Position numbers and translations under genes: made by a program | Notes under the pieces: model-generated | Told to the model about the DNA's origin: nothing | The model's database searches: none | The model's input: the letters and a program-made list of their open reading frames with translations, nothing else | NCBI GenBank assembly: GCA_017893485.1 | Contig: CM030365.1 | Span: 45,502,458-45,566,457, forward strand | DNA: 64,000 nucleotides | Source of the DNA: Hemerocallis citrina | Lineage: Eukaryota; Streptophyta; Magnoliopsida; Asparagales; Asphodelaceae | Direction of reading: 5' to 3' | Part shown: positions 22,965 through 34,559 of the stretch, in pieces | How positions within the stretch are numbered: position 1 is the first letter of the stretch | How the letters are laid out: the number at the start of each line of letters is the position of its first letter

Positions 22965-23540
22965 TCAGAACTGTCTTGTCCCTCTCTTGGGGGAGCTCCA
23001 TAGCGTCGGGGGCCTATTGTGGCAGTGACACGCCCGAGCGGCTTCTTGGCTTCCTTTGGCTTCCTCTACCCCTGCTTCTGTAGGGAACTTCATCTTCATG
23101 TGGTAGGCTGAGGCAACCATGTGAAAGGCTGCTAGCCCCGGGCGACCAAAATTGACATTGTAGGTGGACTTCATGTCAACAACCATGAAATTGAGTACTT
23201 CCGTGCGGGTAATTGAAGCTTTCCCCATGGTTACATCAAGAATGACTATTCCCTCGATTAGAATTGGGGCTCCAGAGAATCCATGGAGAGTATACCCAAC
23301 GAGCTTGAGGCCCTCGAATACATTCCGGAAGAGGATTTCTACCAAGCTTCCATTATCTACCAGGACGTGGTGCACCTCATGATTGACAAAACATATGCTG
23401 TTTACGAGTGCGTCATAGTGAGGTGTTCGAACACCTTCATGGTCTTGACTTAAAAATGTGATCGGAACCCCCGAGTTCTTGGGAGGGGGAATATTATGCA
23501 CCGAGTTCACTTCTTAGAGAAATTCTTCCCTGGAGGAGTT
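22965..23540 (-). pseudogene. Retroviral-type aspartic protease of Tat element
   Basis: A continuous frame on the minus strand resembles the Tat-lineage protease, which cuts the Gag-Pol polyprotein. Features in order: ITFLSQDHEGVRTPHYDALV, the active-site loop VLVDNGSLVEILF, the flap-proximal HGFSGAPILIEG and a C-terminal YNVNFGRPGLAAFHMVAS (the usual LGRP position reads FGRP). The active site has D-N-G rather than D-T-G or D-S-G. D-N-G also occurs in other Tat proteases, so it need not mean loss. The frame begins after a stop at about 23516; upstream the copia LTR interrupts the link to gag. It ends in repeat-free linker sequence. Confidence 0.85.
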
Positions 23541-23554
23541 ATATGATCCCCCCC

Positions 23555-25071
23555 GTTTGGTTTCAATTGCAAACACAGATTGAATACACAACGGAAAAAT
23601 TACAATAATTATTGAAACCTAGCCATGGATCCATGCGAAAACCATAAAATCGTGTTTAGGAATTATACCTTATGGATGGATCTGCTATCTCCAAGATATG
23701 TCGATCACAGCACTGCAATGTTGCGGTGCCTCTAAGGTATACACATGAATGGATCAAAACTAAGCTTTCCTCACGCCGTAGTGCTAGTTGCGGGATGGGG
23801 TTGTTCCTTACAATCTCCCTCTCACAATTTCTGTAATGACTAGGGTTTTCTTGTGTGTCTCTTTTCCACAGATATGTATCACATATATATATAGTTGCAT
23901 AAAATTAACCCTAAGAGAGTAATGAGGTGGTTGGGCTCACAATCAGACCTGGGTCAGATTCGTGTGTGGGCCTCTGAACTTTAGTCAGCCCATTTAATCT
24001 AATTAAATGTCCAACCGATGTCAGGTGTCCAAGTCTTACTTAGATTCCCAATAAAATTCATCTTATGAATTTAAATCCCAATTTAGATCCATTCTAAGTG
24101 TGTGACCCTGTAGGTTCTCGTTACGTTGACAGTAATACTAAAATCATATTATAGTACTACAAACAGTGAGCGATATCTAGCAATACATCACTGCTACTCA
24201 AGTAACGGGAATCTCAGTGATTAGACATAACCTATCTGTGACCAATGTTATCATGTAGTCTAGTTCCTTTGTCTAGATATCTTAATTGACCACAAGGCAT
24301 AGAGTGTGTCACCCTTGTATAGTTCAATCTTTGGTTTCTTGATGTCTGAGTAGACCTACTAAAACAAATGAGCTCGATATCTCATATTGACTTATTTGAG
24401 CACGGCCATGCATTTTGCATTCTCACTCAATCAAGGATCCCGTAGATATCGCTCCTATTATGTAAGAGGGACAAATCCTATCTATGTTACTCACATCCCT
24501 CCACATGATTTGTAGTATATCCAATAGTCGATTTTATAATCACCTTATTACAGGCAACGTTTGACGACATTAAAATATATAACTTCTTATGTAGGGAACC
24601 ATAGTGACTTCAAGTCAAATGACTGCATACTCCATGGTCACTGTGAGAACTGCTTATGACAGTCACGTAATGATCCATGCAGCGTTCTCATGGTGGGTCA
24701 GTCCAGTACATTATTACTCTAATATGTATCTATGTGAAGACTTGATATATCATATCCATGACCCGTGAGATATGGTCATTAGTCTATGGACATACTAGTC
24801 TTTATGCATTATTGTTGTCCTAATTCACAATAGTACTTTACTAGGGACATTTAAGAATAGTATTCTAAATAGAACCAATAGGATTTCACAATCAAGTCAT
24901 GCACTTGATATCCCATGGTACTGAACCTACTATTCTAAGGACTTTATTATTCTCATTTAATCACAATAAACAACACAATAAATAAACTGCCTCATATATG
25001 AAATAAATGTCATAATGCAATGTAAACTAGTAATGTTAATACAAAATTGGCCTCTAGGGCATACACCAACA
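23555..25071 (-). mobile_element. Ty1/copia solo LTR (Angela/SIRE-like)
   Basis: On the minus strand it starts TGTTGGTGTATGCCCTAGAG, the characteristic start of Angela/SIRE-group LTRs, and includes GAGAACCTACAGGGTCACAC and a TATATATATA box near 23885. No copia coding sequence is present, so it is a solo LTR. It interrupts the Tat element between the Gag C-terminus and protease. The flanks are C-runs (about 23548-23554 and 25072-25077), consistent with a CCCCC target duplication but not decisive, and the left boundary is uncertain by a few bases. Confidence 0.82.
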
Positions 25072-25159
25072 CCCCCCATAGGTCCCTCATGGATTGAGTG
25101 GAATATCTCCATGCGCCCCGAGCCTTAGAACTCAGCTAGTTTCTAGGTCCCTTATTGAC

Positions 25160-25556
25160 TCCTCTTAGATGAGGGGGTTCGATGTTATTTTCTTGAGCCA
25201 ACAAGGCGAGGTACCCACGTCAGAGCAGCACTTCAAGTTCATCCCTGAGGGCTCGGCAGTCATCTGTGGATGCCCGTGATCTTTGTGAAACTCACACCAC
25301 TTGTTCCTATCATTTCTTCCACTTGGGACGTTCATCTTGGGGGAGGTCGAAGGAGTCCCTCCTTGTCAACATTCATGAAGTTTGTAGGGATGCTGGCATT
25401 AAGCAAAGTGTACTTCTCAAAATGAGGCATTGGGGGTGGATGACGCTGGCCTGTGGTATCCTTCCGGGACTTACTGGGTTCGCCTTCATTAGTTCTCTTC
25501 CATTTGTTCCCAGATGATATTACCTTCTGTTCTTGAGGTCGAATAGCATCCTCCAC
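25160..25556 (-). pseudogene. Gag C-terminal region with zinc-knuckle-like motif
   Basis: The minus strand continues Tat Gag after a short gap: IRPQEQKVISSG, FEKYTLLNASIPTNF, LLRPPPR, then WCEFHKDHGH and, one frame over, DDCRALRDELEVLL. This C-x2-H..H-G-H..D-C module takes the place of the retroviral CCHC knuckle in this lineage and would bind RNA. A frameshift near 25270 and a stop near 25352 break it. It ends near the copia LTR. Confidence 0.8.
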
Positions 25557-25577
25557 TCGGATGTACTTCTCGACTCT

Positions 25578-26147
25578 TTAAAGGAGGTCGGAGATGTCCC
25601 AGGAAGGTCTTTTGACAAAAGAGGCTTTGAGGTAGTCGTGATTTACATTGTGCCTGAAGGCAGCCATGGCTATGGTTGAGTTGAGTGAGGTGATGGACGG
25701 AGACTCAGCTCTGAAGCGCTGAACATAACTCCTGAGGAACTCCCTATACCTTTGCTTCAAGTCGAGTAAGGAGGTTATTGTCTTCTCTGTCTTGCGGCTG
25801 GTGATTAAGTGCGTGAAGAGGAGTCCCTCAAGTTGGTCGAAGGAGAAGACGGACACTGGAGAGAGACGGGAGAACCACTCCCATGCGAATCCCTTCAGGG
25901 TTGTTGGGAAAGTCTTACAGAGGAAGGAGTTGAATGTTTGGTGGATTATTGTGAGGGTTTTAAAATTCTCAATGTGGTCCACCGGATCGGTTTCCCCATT
26001 GTATGATTCAAAGGCTGGGATCTTGAAGTTGGCCAGGACAGGAGCCTCAATGATCTTCTCAGAGAGGGGGGGGGGGGTTCTGACATAATGGTATCTTTTT
26101 TCTTGTTTTCCTTCTTCCGGCTTCAGCAATGCTAGACGATCTTTCAT
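25578..26147 (-). pseudogene. Gag core (retrotransposon gag domain) of Tat element
   Basis: An open frame of about 190 residues on the minus strand matches the plant retrotransposon Gag domain, the structural protein of the virus-like particle. It reads PPLSEKIIEAPVLANFKIPA, YNGETDPVDHIENF, CKTFPTTLKGFAWEWFSRLS, then LDLKQRYREFLRSYVQRFRAE. These are the conserved helices of the Tat-type domain. Upstream the protein runs on through an Arg-rich segment towards the LTR insertion at 26606. Downstream a stop near 25578 separates it from the knuckle region. Confidence 0.9.
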
Positions 26148-26606
26148 CTTTCAAAAGCATCGGAGGATGGCTTCCTCTTGCTAATCAGATCCAGTGGACC
26201 CATGGGACTCCTCACGTTGTGAAGGGGTAGAACGGTGATGACTAGGTCGTCAAGTCTTGGGAGGAATTATGTTAAGGGCCTGAAGAATTTCATCTTTGAA
26301 CTCTCAGAGTTCTTCTCTGGTGACAAGTACTTCTTCCTCCCTCCCTCTTCTAGGGGCTGTTTTGCTGGTTAGAGTTGGATACCTCCTCTCTCGGGGGAGG
26401 AGTTCTTCTGTGTTCCTTTGGGGAGCAGTGGCTTCTTCACCCCTAGGAAAGGGGGATCTCTTGGCCTTCTGGGAGAGTGAGTTCATCCGTGCCCCCTTAG
26501 AGAGAGGGTTCGTCTGCATCCCTGGCTTCATGGAGAGGGGCTCCTCGCACCAACCTGATGTGACGGATGTAGCCTACTTGAATGGCCCTACGTTCGAACT
26601 CCTTCT
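26148..26606 (-). pseudogene. Gag N-terminal arginine-rich segment
   Basis: Frames on the minus strand give charged, Arg/Glu-rich text (for example SKGARMNSLSQKAKRSPFPR and RRYPTLTSKTAPRRGREEE) with frame changes. They lie between the LTR insertion and the Gag core. This region is poorly conserved in Gag proteins, so I assign it by position only. Confidence 0.5.
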
Positions 26607-29600
26607 TGTCACGTCCCGCTTTCCAAAAGGAATATGACATACGGTATGTGACTAAGCCCAGCGGATAGTTTTCACCATCCATAAGCTGTACGGATCTGCT
26701 TGACTCATCACGACAATAAATATAACAGCATACTCAACCAGGCATGCAATAAACAATTATAACTCAACAGTATTTATTTGCAACAATAATGAATATCCCA
26801 AACAAATACGAGATCTGAAACAAAATAATATCCTGAGACTACAAGCCCAATACAAGTCTCAATACAGTTCATGAGTAAAATAGTTCCACAAAACATTAAG
26901 CAAATTTTCCAGTGCGCAGCTCAAAAATTTTGCTCACCAACTCCAGTAGGCAAGCGATCACCAAATCTTGCTCATATAGCAATTACAAGGAAAATAGGAA
27001 GACAGGAAAACATAATGCCCATTAGATGCAAGTTCCGGGCAGCAAGCAGTATAAGAAAGAAAAAGGAAAGGGAACACTAAAATCAAATAGAAAGTATTTA
27101 CATGGGGATAAGCAACAAAGGTGACAGTCCACGAATAACAGAGATAGCAGGATAACATAAAGAGTGTAGTAATAACAGTAACAGTGAAGTCAACAGTAAC
27201 GGTGAAATCAACAGTACTAGTGAAATCAACGGTAACGGTAACAGGATGTGACAGTGAAAACAGTTGTTCTTATGTCTAATGTTCATTACTATCTAGGTAG
27301 CACTTCATGCATCCCAAATTATACCACATGGTTGTTATATCAAACAGTTCCGTTTTAAGATTTTGTAGTGGAGCCTATAGGGCAGTATATTCAGACAAAC
27401 AGTAACAGTAACAGCAATAACAAACAGTAAAAGTGTCATGGATCATGCCTTAATGCATCCAGAGATGAACAGTAGGTACCACAGTAAATAGTGGGGAACG
27501 AGTTCCCTTCTGAATACGCATTTCTATATTGTCCACTACTAGATCTTTCCTTTAAAAATCATGCCTTGATTATTTTTCATTATTAAACATATGTGGACGA
27601 CTACAAATAGGGCTAAAGACATGGCAAGAAAAAAGGATAATTCTAAGATGAATAGAAACACAAACGGCAACAAAAACAACTTATAACAGTCAAAACGACG
27701 AAACTTCCAGTCTGGACAGCAAGACACTACTGTACCAAATCTGATATTCCCATTGCTATAGAACTGGCAATCTACATCCGTCAAAAAATCTGGAAGCTAG
27801 ACTCTCTGTCAAATCCAGCGCATATACACAAGCCTTACATCAGCCACAGAAATAGGGTTGAAAACAGCATTTAATACAGAACTTATGTACAGCCAGAAAA
27901 TGCAAAATCTTGTCTATAAGCATGAAAAGAGTTTTAAAACATCATAATTAAATCTGAGAAAATTCTAGAAGATTCCTTAACATATCTAGTCTCAAAATAT
28001 AAAATATTATGAATTTATGTTACAGAAAGTATAGTCAATAAAATTGGGAAAACAGAGTAATGCAACAAAATTTCAATCGTGAAAGTTTAGACACAGCATT
28101 ACCAAAATAGAGATAATTCATAAAATATAATTTGAAATCCAGATCCGTCAAAAGATTGATAAATTGGACAAATTAGGCTACAGTTCATATTTACAAAGTT
28201 TTAATAAAAAACGAACAGAGTCAGGTTGAAAACATAATTCTTTACTGAACAGCATGCAATTTGGAAATATAACGATTGATTTTATAAGCATGAAATGAGA
28301 TACAAAAGTCATTAATTAATTCTACAAAAATTAGAGATTGATCCCAGTCATGTCTAAGCATACTCAGCAAAATATAGAATTCAAATTCTACTTTTAATAT
28401 CAGTTTTAAAATAAAATATCATGCAAAATACATATAGTTCAGAATATGGAATATATGATATGACTGCAGTAAAATAGCAATAACTCATGCATCGAAAACC
28501 GGAATTCAGATCCATTGAAAGTTCTGAAAACTAGAAAACAAATGCTACAAATCATGTTAACAAACTTATTTCTTTTACTGATGTTAACAGGGTCGAATTT
28601 ACTGTACAAAAATAGGGTAGCAGTGAAACAAAAGTTCTTTTAGGCGTTTTATCAAATAGTTTAGTTACAAACGATCCAATCTAAGATGGTATACAAAGTA
28701 TGGCATAAGGGTTACTCAAATCAGCATGGCATGTGAATAAATAGTCTATAATGAGATACATCATACAAACATCCATGTAGCAATCATCTACAATACACGA
28801 TATGTCACAACCAAACATACAAACCAAGATGTCCATCTAATCTTATTGTTTTCATGCAACGGTGTCAACTACTATGAACTACTCATGATCAAGAGATGAA
28901 GGAATGGATCAACTAACAAAATATGGTCATCATGAGGGTACTAACAATTTCATGCGAGACTAGTTACGGTATTTAACTTGTATGACAAAAAGACACATAT
29001 AAGCTACTTGCCTGAAAACGACGATGAAGATGAAGAACAGAATAACGGGAATGGATCCCGAACAACGAACACAATGAATAAGAGAATGCACAAATGAGGA
29101 GCGAGATCCAACCAGCAATAATACAGAAGTGCACGTGTTCTCACACACACGCACACAAAGCAGCAACACAACAGCAAGGGGGGCGACAACACGGTGTGGC
29201 AACAGCACGGGCGGGGGGCTATTGGGCTTCGACGACGGCACAGAAACACAGGAAGGTGACGACAGAGGGGAGGCACAAAGGTGATTGGGCGTGGAGCTGC
29301 GGCTAGGGAATCGCGGTGCTCGAGTGGGGCTCGGCACAGCACACGGAAGACAACGATAGCTACTAGGGGATTGGGCTAGGTTGCTGCAGCTTGAAAGGGC
29401 ACAGAGAGCGCGGTAGAAAGATGGGGAAGAGGAGAGGGGGTGTTGCGGTAGTGGGGTTTGCGGGTGTCGAGGTCGGAGATGACGACAACAAGGAAATCAG
29501 GAGGTCGAGTTAGGGGGCTCGGGAGTAGGACAATTGATAAGGGAGAGGGAGATAATATTAGGGTTTTGTAATTAGGGTTAGGGAGCATTAGTGGGTTTAT

Positions 29601-30598
29601 ATAGAGTCAATATGGGTTTGGGTTAACTGGGTAGTTTCCAATAGGAGGAAAAGAGCCCAATAAGAGACAAATAGCCCATGAAATAGGTTTAAACAATAAA
29701 CAAGCTCAAGAACAAATTTGTAGATCAAACAAATGAGAATATAAACGCTGAATCAAACAGAAATGAATCTGAAGGAAAACAACAACATATAGCCTCTAGA
29801 TTCCAACAACTATTTCTTTCTAGAGATCAACAATAAGTTGTAATCAATCTCAATTTAATCTTTCATTTTCTTCATTCATATCTCTTTCTCAAAAACATTT
29901 CTTTATAATCTCATAACATGAGAACAAATCAATTGAACCACTTTATCAATTTCATCATTCATAACGTTGTATGTATTTCAAATAATCTCAATCAAGTATT
30001 AATAATTATATAATCTCATTAAGAAGAAAATCTAATCACAATCCACATATTCATCTCTCTTTAATCATACAAGAGTCACACTTTTCAACAAAATAATTTC
30101 TTATTCCTTTAATCGAATTAAAATCCAGTTCTTAAACAATATTTAATGTAAAATCCTCTTTTAGTGCTCCCAAAATATCTCAATTATTGTAGAATTAATT
30201 TTCATAAAGTCTAAACAATTTTAGAAAATTTTATAGGATTTTTTTTCCGAATTTATTCCACTTTAAAAACTCAAAATACAAAAAAAAATTTTAAAAAAAA
30301 GAATTAAAAGTGTCCAAGTTCTGAATCAAACCATGGCCAGCAAGGAGAAAGCCCAAAGCCTAAACCAAGGAGCCAATTGTGCCCAGTGTTATATGTTGAA
30401 GTTAAATTATACTTAAATGTTTCCTCTCGGTATTAAGTTAAAAATCGAAAACAAGAATAAAAGAGTACAACAGGTTTCGAACCCAGTACCAAAGCCAACC
30501 CGCACATGACAAAAATCAATAATGCTAGAAATAAAATAAAATAATCAGAATTTAATTAAATACAAATAAAAATACAAAAATGAGTAACAGAGGTTACA
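26607..30598 (-). mobile_element. Solo LTR of LARD-like family inside the Tat element (4.0 kb)
   Basis: Plus-strand ends are TGTCACGTCCCGCTTTCC and GAGTAACAGAGGTTACA, i.e. on the minus strand TGTAACCTC ... GGGACGTGACA. It shares the ordered landmarks of the LTRs at 1490-5018 and 41890-45367: the GTGACTAAGCCCAGC end, the GGTAGCACTTCATGCAT block (27297), a GC-rich segment (about 28960-29500), the palindrome near 29043-29061 with CAG|GCAAGT, and CTAACCCTAATTAC near 29570. It carries a microsatellite of AACAGT/CAGTAA units (about 27160-27430). No internal region or partner LTR is found. No target duplication is visible: the flanks read CTTCT on the left and TTGTT on the right. Confidence 0.8.
30475..30500 (-). 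other. B-box-like tRNA motif in LTR
   Basis: Minus-strand GTACTGGGTTCGAAACC matches a tRNA B box. No clear A box was found at the right distance, so only weak tRNA-like character is claimed. Confidence 0.35.
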
Positions 30599-30953
30599 TT
30601 GTTGTTTGGAGTTTATGAGATGTCATAGATCTTGTTGAGGTTGAGGTGCCTCGGGAGGCACGGTGGAGGGTGTAGGGGTGTAGAATGACACTCTGTTCTC
30701 CCCAATGTGTTGCGCAGGGGGTTGATTTCTTCGGGAGCCCCCAGTGGAAGCTCTTTGGAGGGGGCTGAGTAGGCTGCTGAGGCTGTTCCGACTGAAGGAG
30801 TTGATCCGGCTGAAGGGTACGAGGGACATCCTGAAGAGGAGGCACAGGAGGATGGTTAGCTCGTCGGCTTGAGGTTGCCACCTTCCCTTCCCCTTTGGCA
30901 ACATTACTGAAAACTATTTTTACCGGCGAAGTTTTGTCTGATTGTTTTTTGAA
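30599..30953 (-). pseudogene. Gag N-terminus of Tat element
   Basis: Reading from the primer site on the minus strand there is an open, proline- and glutamine-rich frame: KIVFSNVAKGEGKVATSS, HPPVPPLQDVPRTLQP, then QPPPKSFHWGLPKK. Tat gag frames commonly start very close to the primer site, as here. The frame is cut at 30598 by the solo LTR. Confidence 0.5.
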
Positions 30954-30972
30954 GTTCACATAGATGGTGCCA
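30954..30972 (-). other. Primer binding site of Tat element
   Basis: Directly after the LTR end on the minus strand is TGGCACCATCTATGTGAAC. This is a degenerate copy of the TGGCGCC-type tRNA primer site followed by GTCTGTGGGAAC that Tat elements carry. Confidence 0.75.
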
Positions 30973-31678
30973 ATCTATTGCTACTAATTTATGTGAGGGA
31001 ACAAACAGATGATATGAGTTCTTTTAAAAATAATAAAAATCTGACCATTTTGACTTTCACCGATATTGACTGTTTCCAATTGATATTGACTTCCGAATCT
31101 GACTTGTTTGTACTATTGGATCTGATCTTGATGGTGACGATTGCTCTGATGGACCTGCAAAAGTATGAAACACAGGTGTTGACCCTAGCAACAAACCCTT
31201 CGACACTCAAGTCAGAACTCAAGAATAAAAAGAGAGTTTTTAGAGGTGCAATACTAATTACCTGTTTGTGATGGATGTAGGGGTATTTATAGTCGCTTTT
31301 GGGGTCAGTTTCAAGATAATGATTTATCTCTACTTCCCAGTATTTTTGGATTGAATTGATTATCTATTCTTCATGAAGAGAAAAGAGTTATTGGAGATAT
31401 TGAGTGAAAACACTTCTTATGGTAAGATATATGGTTTTTAAATTCTCTTATGGATAATTATGAGTTTAAATCATATTTAAATAATTATGTACTCATTTAC
31501 ATTGGGCTGTTATGAAAACCCAGTATGACAGATCCGTTCCGGGCTATTGGGCTTGAAAGATGCCCAATTCCTGTTTAGGAACCTATTGGTAATAGATTTT
31601 ACCGTTTTACCACTGAGAGCTTTAAGATCCGTGTCTGATTTTAATGGTTTCGATTTGGTTCTATTTTTACCCATATCA
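30973..31678 (-). mobile_element. 5' LTR of the Tat element
   Basis: It aligns with 16547-17239 over its length and ends on the plus strand in TTTTTACCCATATCA. The flank GATGT at 31679-31683 matches the left flank of the 3' LTR. A minus-strand TATA box lies near 31288 (plus strand GTATTTATAG), a likely transcription start for the element. Confidence 0.87.
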
Positions 31679-31683
31679 GATGT

Positions 31684-32249
31684 ATTTATGCTAATTTGTT
31701 TGTATCTTGGGATGATTTTTGTTTTATTTAATGAAAGCGGCTATGGCTTATTCACAAAAAAAACGAAGAAAAAAAAAACTGATCTTTATGAAACTAATAC
31801 ACTTAAGATGTTCATTACTCCCCATATTTACTTTGGAAAGATAAAAGTACACTGATACAAATATAGGTAAAAAAGAAAATAAATGAGTAATGAATGGATT
31901 CTTATCACCTCCTATCCCACAAAATAATAGGAGGATATGTACATTGCCCATCTCAAATTAGACCTACAGTAGGTAAATTTTTAAATAACAAAAATTGAGA
32001 CAGTGCCCCCAAAACTCCTAAATTATCTCTATTACTATAACAATCTTATTCTAATTTTTACATTTCCGGAAAATATGTCATCAATTGGGGTAATATTGTA
32101 AACAAAACCCTCATACTAGGAGTCATTTGCAAAACAAGGATCTTTTTAGAAACTATTTATAAATATAGGATACCTCCCAAACTATTTATAATAATAGGAC
32201 ACATTGAAGTAATGTTCTAAAATGAACCTTAACTTTGGAACTATTTACA
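31684..32249. other. Possible LINE 3' tail and AT-rich flank
   Basis: The phrase TTTTGTTTTATTTAATGAAA followed by GCGGCTATGGCTTATTCAC and an A-rich tract (about 31710-31780) looks like the 3' end of a plant L1-type LINE. The rest is AT-rich, with ACTATTTATAAATATAGGA-type phrases and no genes. It leads into the viral sequence. Confidence 0.4.
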
Positions 32250-32269
32250 CAACACAAATACTTGAAATT

Positions 32270-32630
32270 TACATAACTCACTACACTATTTAAAAACTCA
32301 ATATTTCACAAAAATTAAAGAAATTAAGATTAAAAAATCTCTCAAAATTTAAAATAAGATACATTAATAGTAAACTAATAGAAAGAAAGCATAAAATTGA
32401 TAAGAAAATATTAAAATATTTAATAATAATAAGTAGAGTAATTCAAAAACTAGCTAAAGAAATACAAAAAGAAATAGCATACAAGGTAATAGATTATAGA
32501 AATGAAGAAGCAAGTTGGTATTACCAACATCTACTAGTCTATAGAATATTAGGCTATAGTATGCTTAATAGTCCGAAAGTAGAAACATCAATACAGAAAT
32601 TAAATTCAAAAATATAATCAGAAATTTATA
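32270..32630 (+). pseudogene. Viral 5' frame remnant
   Basis: Plus-strand text is lysine/isoleucine-rich and helical, with a WYYQHLLVYRILGYSM segment near 32515-32560 and a stop near 32620. It sits where the first small frame of such genomes would end. I cannot assign its function. Confidence 0.45.
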
Positions 32631-32647
32631 TGATAAACAATCAATAG

Positions 32648-32875
32648 TTGGAAGAAGATTACAATGGCCTAGAGTTTGTAGGAACTATAAGAAAAGATTT
32701 AAATATCATAAATAAGAACATAAGAGAACTAAATAGATATATAGCCGAAGACACAAAAGAAGAATTAGGCATAACAGAAGAGGGTATGAAGAAGTTAGAA
32801 GCCATAACAAAGGTTAACAAAAAAAATTTAGAAATAGAAGATTTAATGGAAAATCTCAATTTAGTGGAAGTATAA
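32648..32875 (+). pseudogene. Small viral coiled-coil protein
   Basis: A frame of about 75 residues is predicted to be almost wholly helical and highly charged (RKDLNIINKNIRELNRYI, then KKLEAITKVNKKNLEIEDLM). A small coiled-coil protein between the first frame and the coat region is a common pararetrovirus arrangement, often a virion-associated factor. The name is by analogy only. It is one of the few viral frames here without stops. Confidence 0.5.
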
Positions 32876-32917
32876 GAAGCCTTAATAAATCTGGATACAA
32901 CAAATAAAGTAATAAAA

Positions 32918-34450
32918 ATGGATCAAGACAAAGATAAGATTATAACAAAACCTATAGAAATTCCAACTAATATGTACGAATATTTAAGACCACCACCTAA
33001 TAAAAGACCTTATAACGTACCATAGAATGACAAAGCAGAAAAAGAAGTTAAGGAAAGAAAAAGAAAAAGAAACCCCAAAATATGATCAAACAAAATACAA
33101 TGAAAAATGAATAGCAGGAAATGGCGACTGGCAAGATTTAGAATGTGTAAAAGATATAGATAGAACAATAGAATAATGGATAAAAAAATCTTTAATGGTA
33201 GGATTTAGGTCTCGAAATACATTCGAAAAATTTATAGAAACAACATTTATAGGAGTAGTAGAAAAATGGTGGAATGGACTAACAGAGAAAGAAAGAAATA
33301 ATATCTAGATCAATTGTTGACAAAGGAACGGAAGAAAATTCAGCACAAAGAACCTTAGGATTGAAAGAAATAATTACAAATTATGAGATAGCAATAAGAA
33401 CAGAATTTAGAGTCTACGAAAAAATATAAAAACATAACATATAGAAAAAGAACCAGGCAAGATGGAGGTTAAGAAATTTAGAAATATGCGACATGTGTTA
33501 TTTTGACAAGTATGCTTGAGAATTCCGATCATATTTTCAAGATAGTAATTATACAAAAGAAAAAAAAAGTCCACTCCTAGACTCATTTTTTCTGAAACTA
33601 CCTGATCCGTGGAGTAAAAATAAACAATACATACATAAATGAGAAAGTAAAACCAGAAATAGATACTTTAGGATATAGAACACAGCTTGTGCAGAATTAT
33701 AGAGATAAAGTGTGCCAAGAAGCAAGAGAAATTATAAAATACTATAGAACATATAAATAGAGAATTTGTCGTGAAGAGGCAAGACCAAATCATTGGTTGT
33801 ATAATAATAATTAAAAGACGTAAAAACAAAATGCAAAGATATAGACCAAAATATAGAAAAAAATTTAGGAGATATAAAAAACCTTATAAAAAATACTTTA
33901 GAAGAATAAATAAAAACAAACAATATCCTAGAAACCCAAAAAAAAAGTAATTGCTATATATACGAAGAATTAAGACATATATCAGCAGACTAACCTAAAA
34001 GAATGAAAAACAAAAATGTAAAATATGTAGATGAAATTCTTAAATGTATAACTTAAACTATGAACTCATAGAAGATGAAGAAGATTGGTCAGAAATAAGT
34101 GAATATGAGAAAATAATGGTAATGGAGGAAGATAGTGGAAGTAGCTTCTGACGGATTATAGAGATGAAGTGTGCCAAGAAGCTACAGCAATTATAAAACA
34201 CTATAGAACATATAAATAGAGGATTTATAGTGAAGAGGCAAGACCAAATCATTGGTGGTATAATAATAATTACAATTATATAAAAAGACGTAAAAACAAA
34301 ATGCAACAATATAAACCAAAATACAGAAGAAGAAAAATAAAGAGATATAAAAAACCTTATAAAAAGTACACATAGAAGATGAAGAAGATTGGTCAGAAAT
34401 AAGTGAAGATGATAAAATAATGGTAATGGAAGAAGATAGTGGAACTAGTG
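32918..34450 (+). pseudogene. Viral coat protein region with internal duplication
   Basis: It starts at ATG 32918, followed by a proline-rich stretch. It then has the coat core (FRSRNTFEKFIETTFIGVVE, then KWWNGLTEKE near 33200-33300), a basic Arg/Lys-rich region, a degenerate CCHC zinc knuckle (about 33951-33996, first Cys kept, second changed to Tyr, last Cys replaced by a stop) and an acidic tail (about 34067-34141). The basic region and acidic tail occur twice: 33696-33896 with 34067-34141, and 34155-34369 with 34371-34445. The second copy lacks the zinc-knuckle segment. Many in-frame stops are present. The coat protein packages viral DNA. Confidence 0.75.
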
Positions 34451-34559
34451 AAGATGAAATAGAAAAATGTGAAATAAATATGATAATAGTGATAACGAAA
34501 ATCAGAGAACAACTAGAATCGAAGAAAATAATGAAGAAGCAAGAGAGAGAATGATTTTT

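Larger units (their letters stand above)
16547..31678 (-). mobile_element. Non-autonomous Tat-lineage Ty3/gypsy element with nested insertions
   Basis: The two related LTRs (16547-17239 and 30973-31678) lie in the same minus orientation and are flanked by a perfect 5-bp duplication, GATGT at 16542-16546 and at 31679-31683. Reading right to left: 5' LTR, primer site, gag, protease, the start of the protease-RT linker, then about 4 kb of tandem repeats, a spacer, polypurine tract and 3' LTR. No RT, RNase H or integrase is present, so mobility would need a related autonomous element. A Ty1/copia solo LTR (about 1.5 kb) lies between gag and protease, and a 4-kb LARD-like solo LTR lies in the 5' gag region. 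Without these the element would be about 9.6 kb. Confidence 0.88.
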
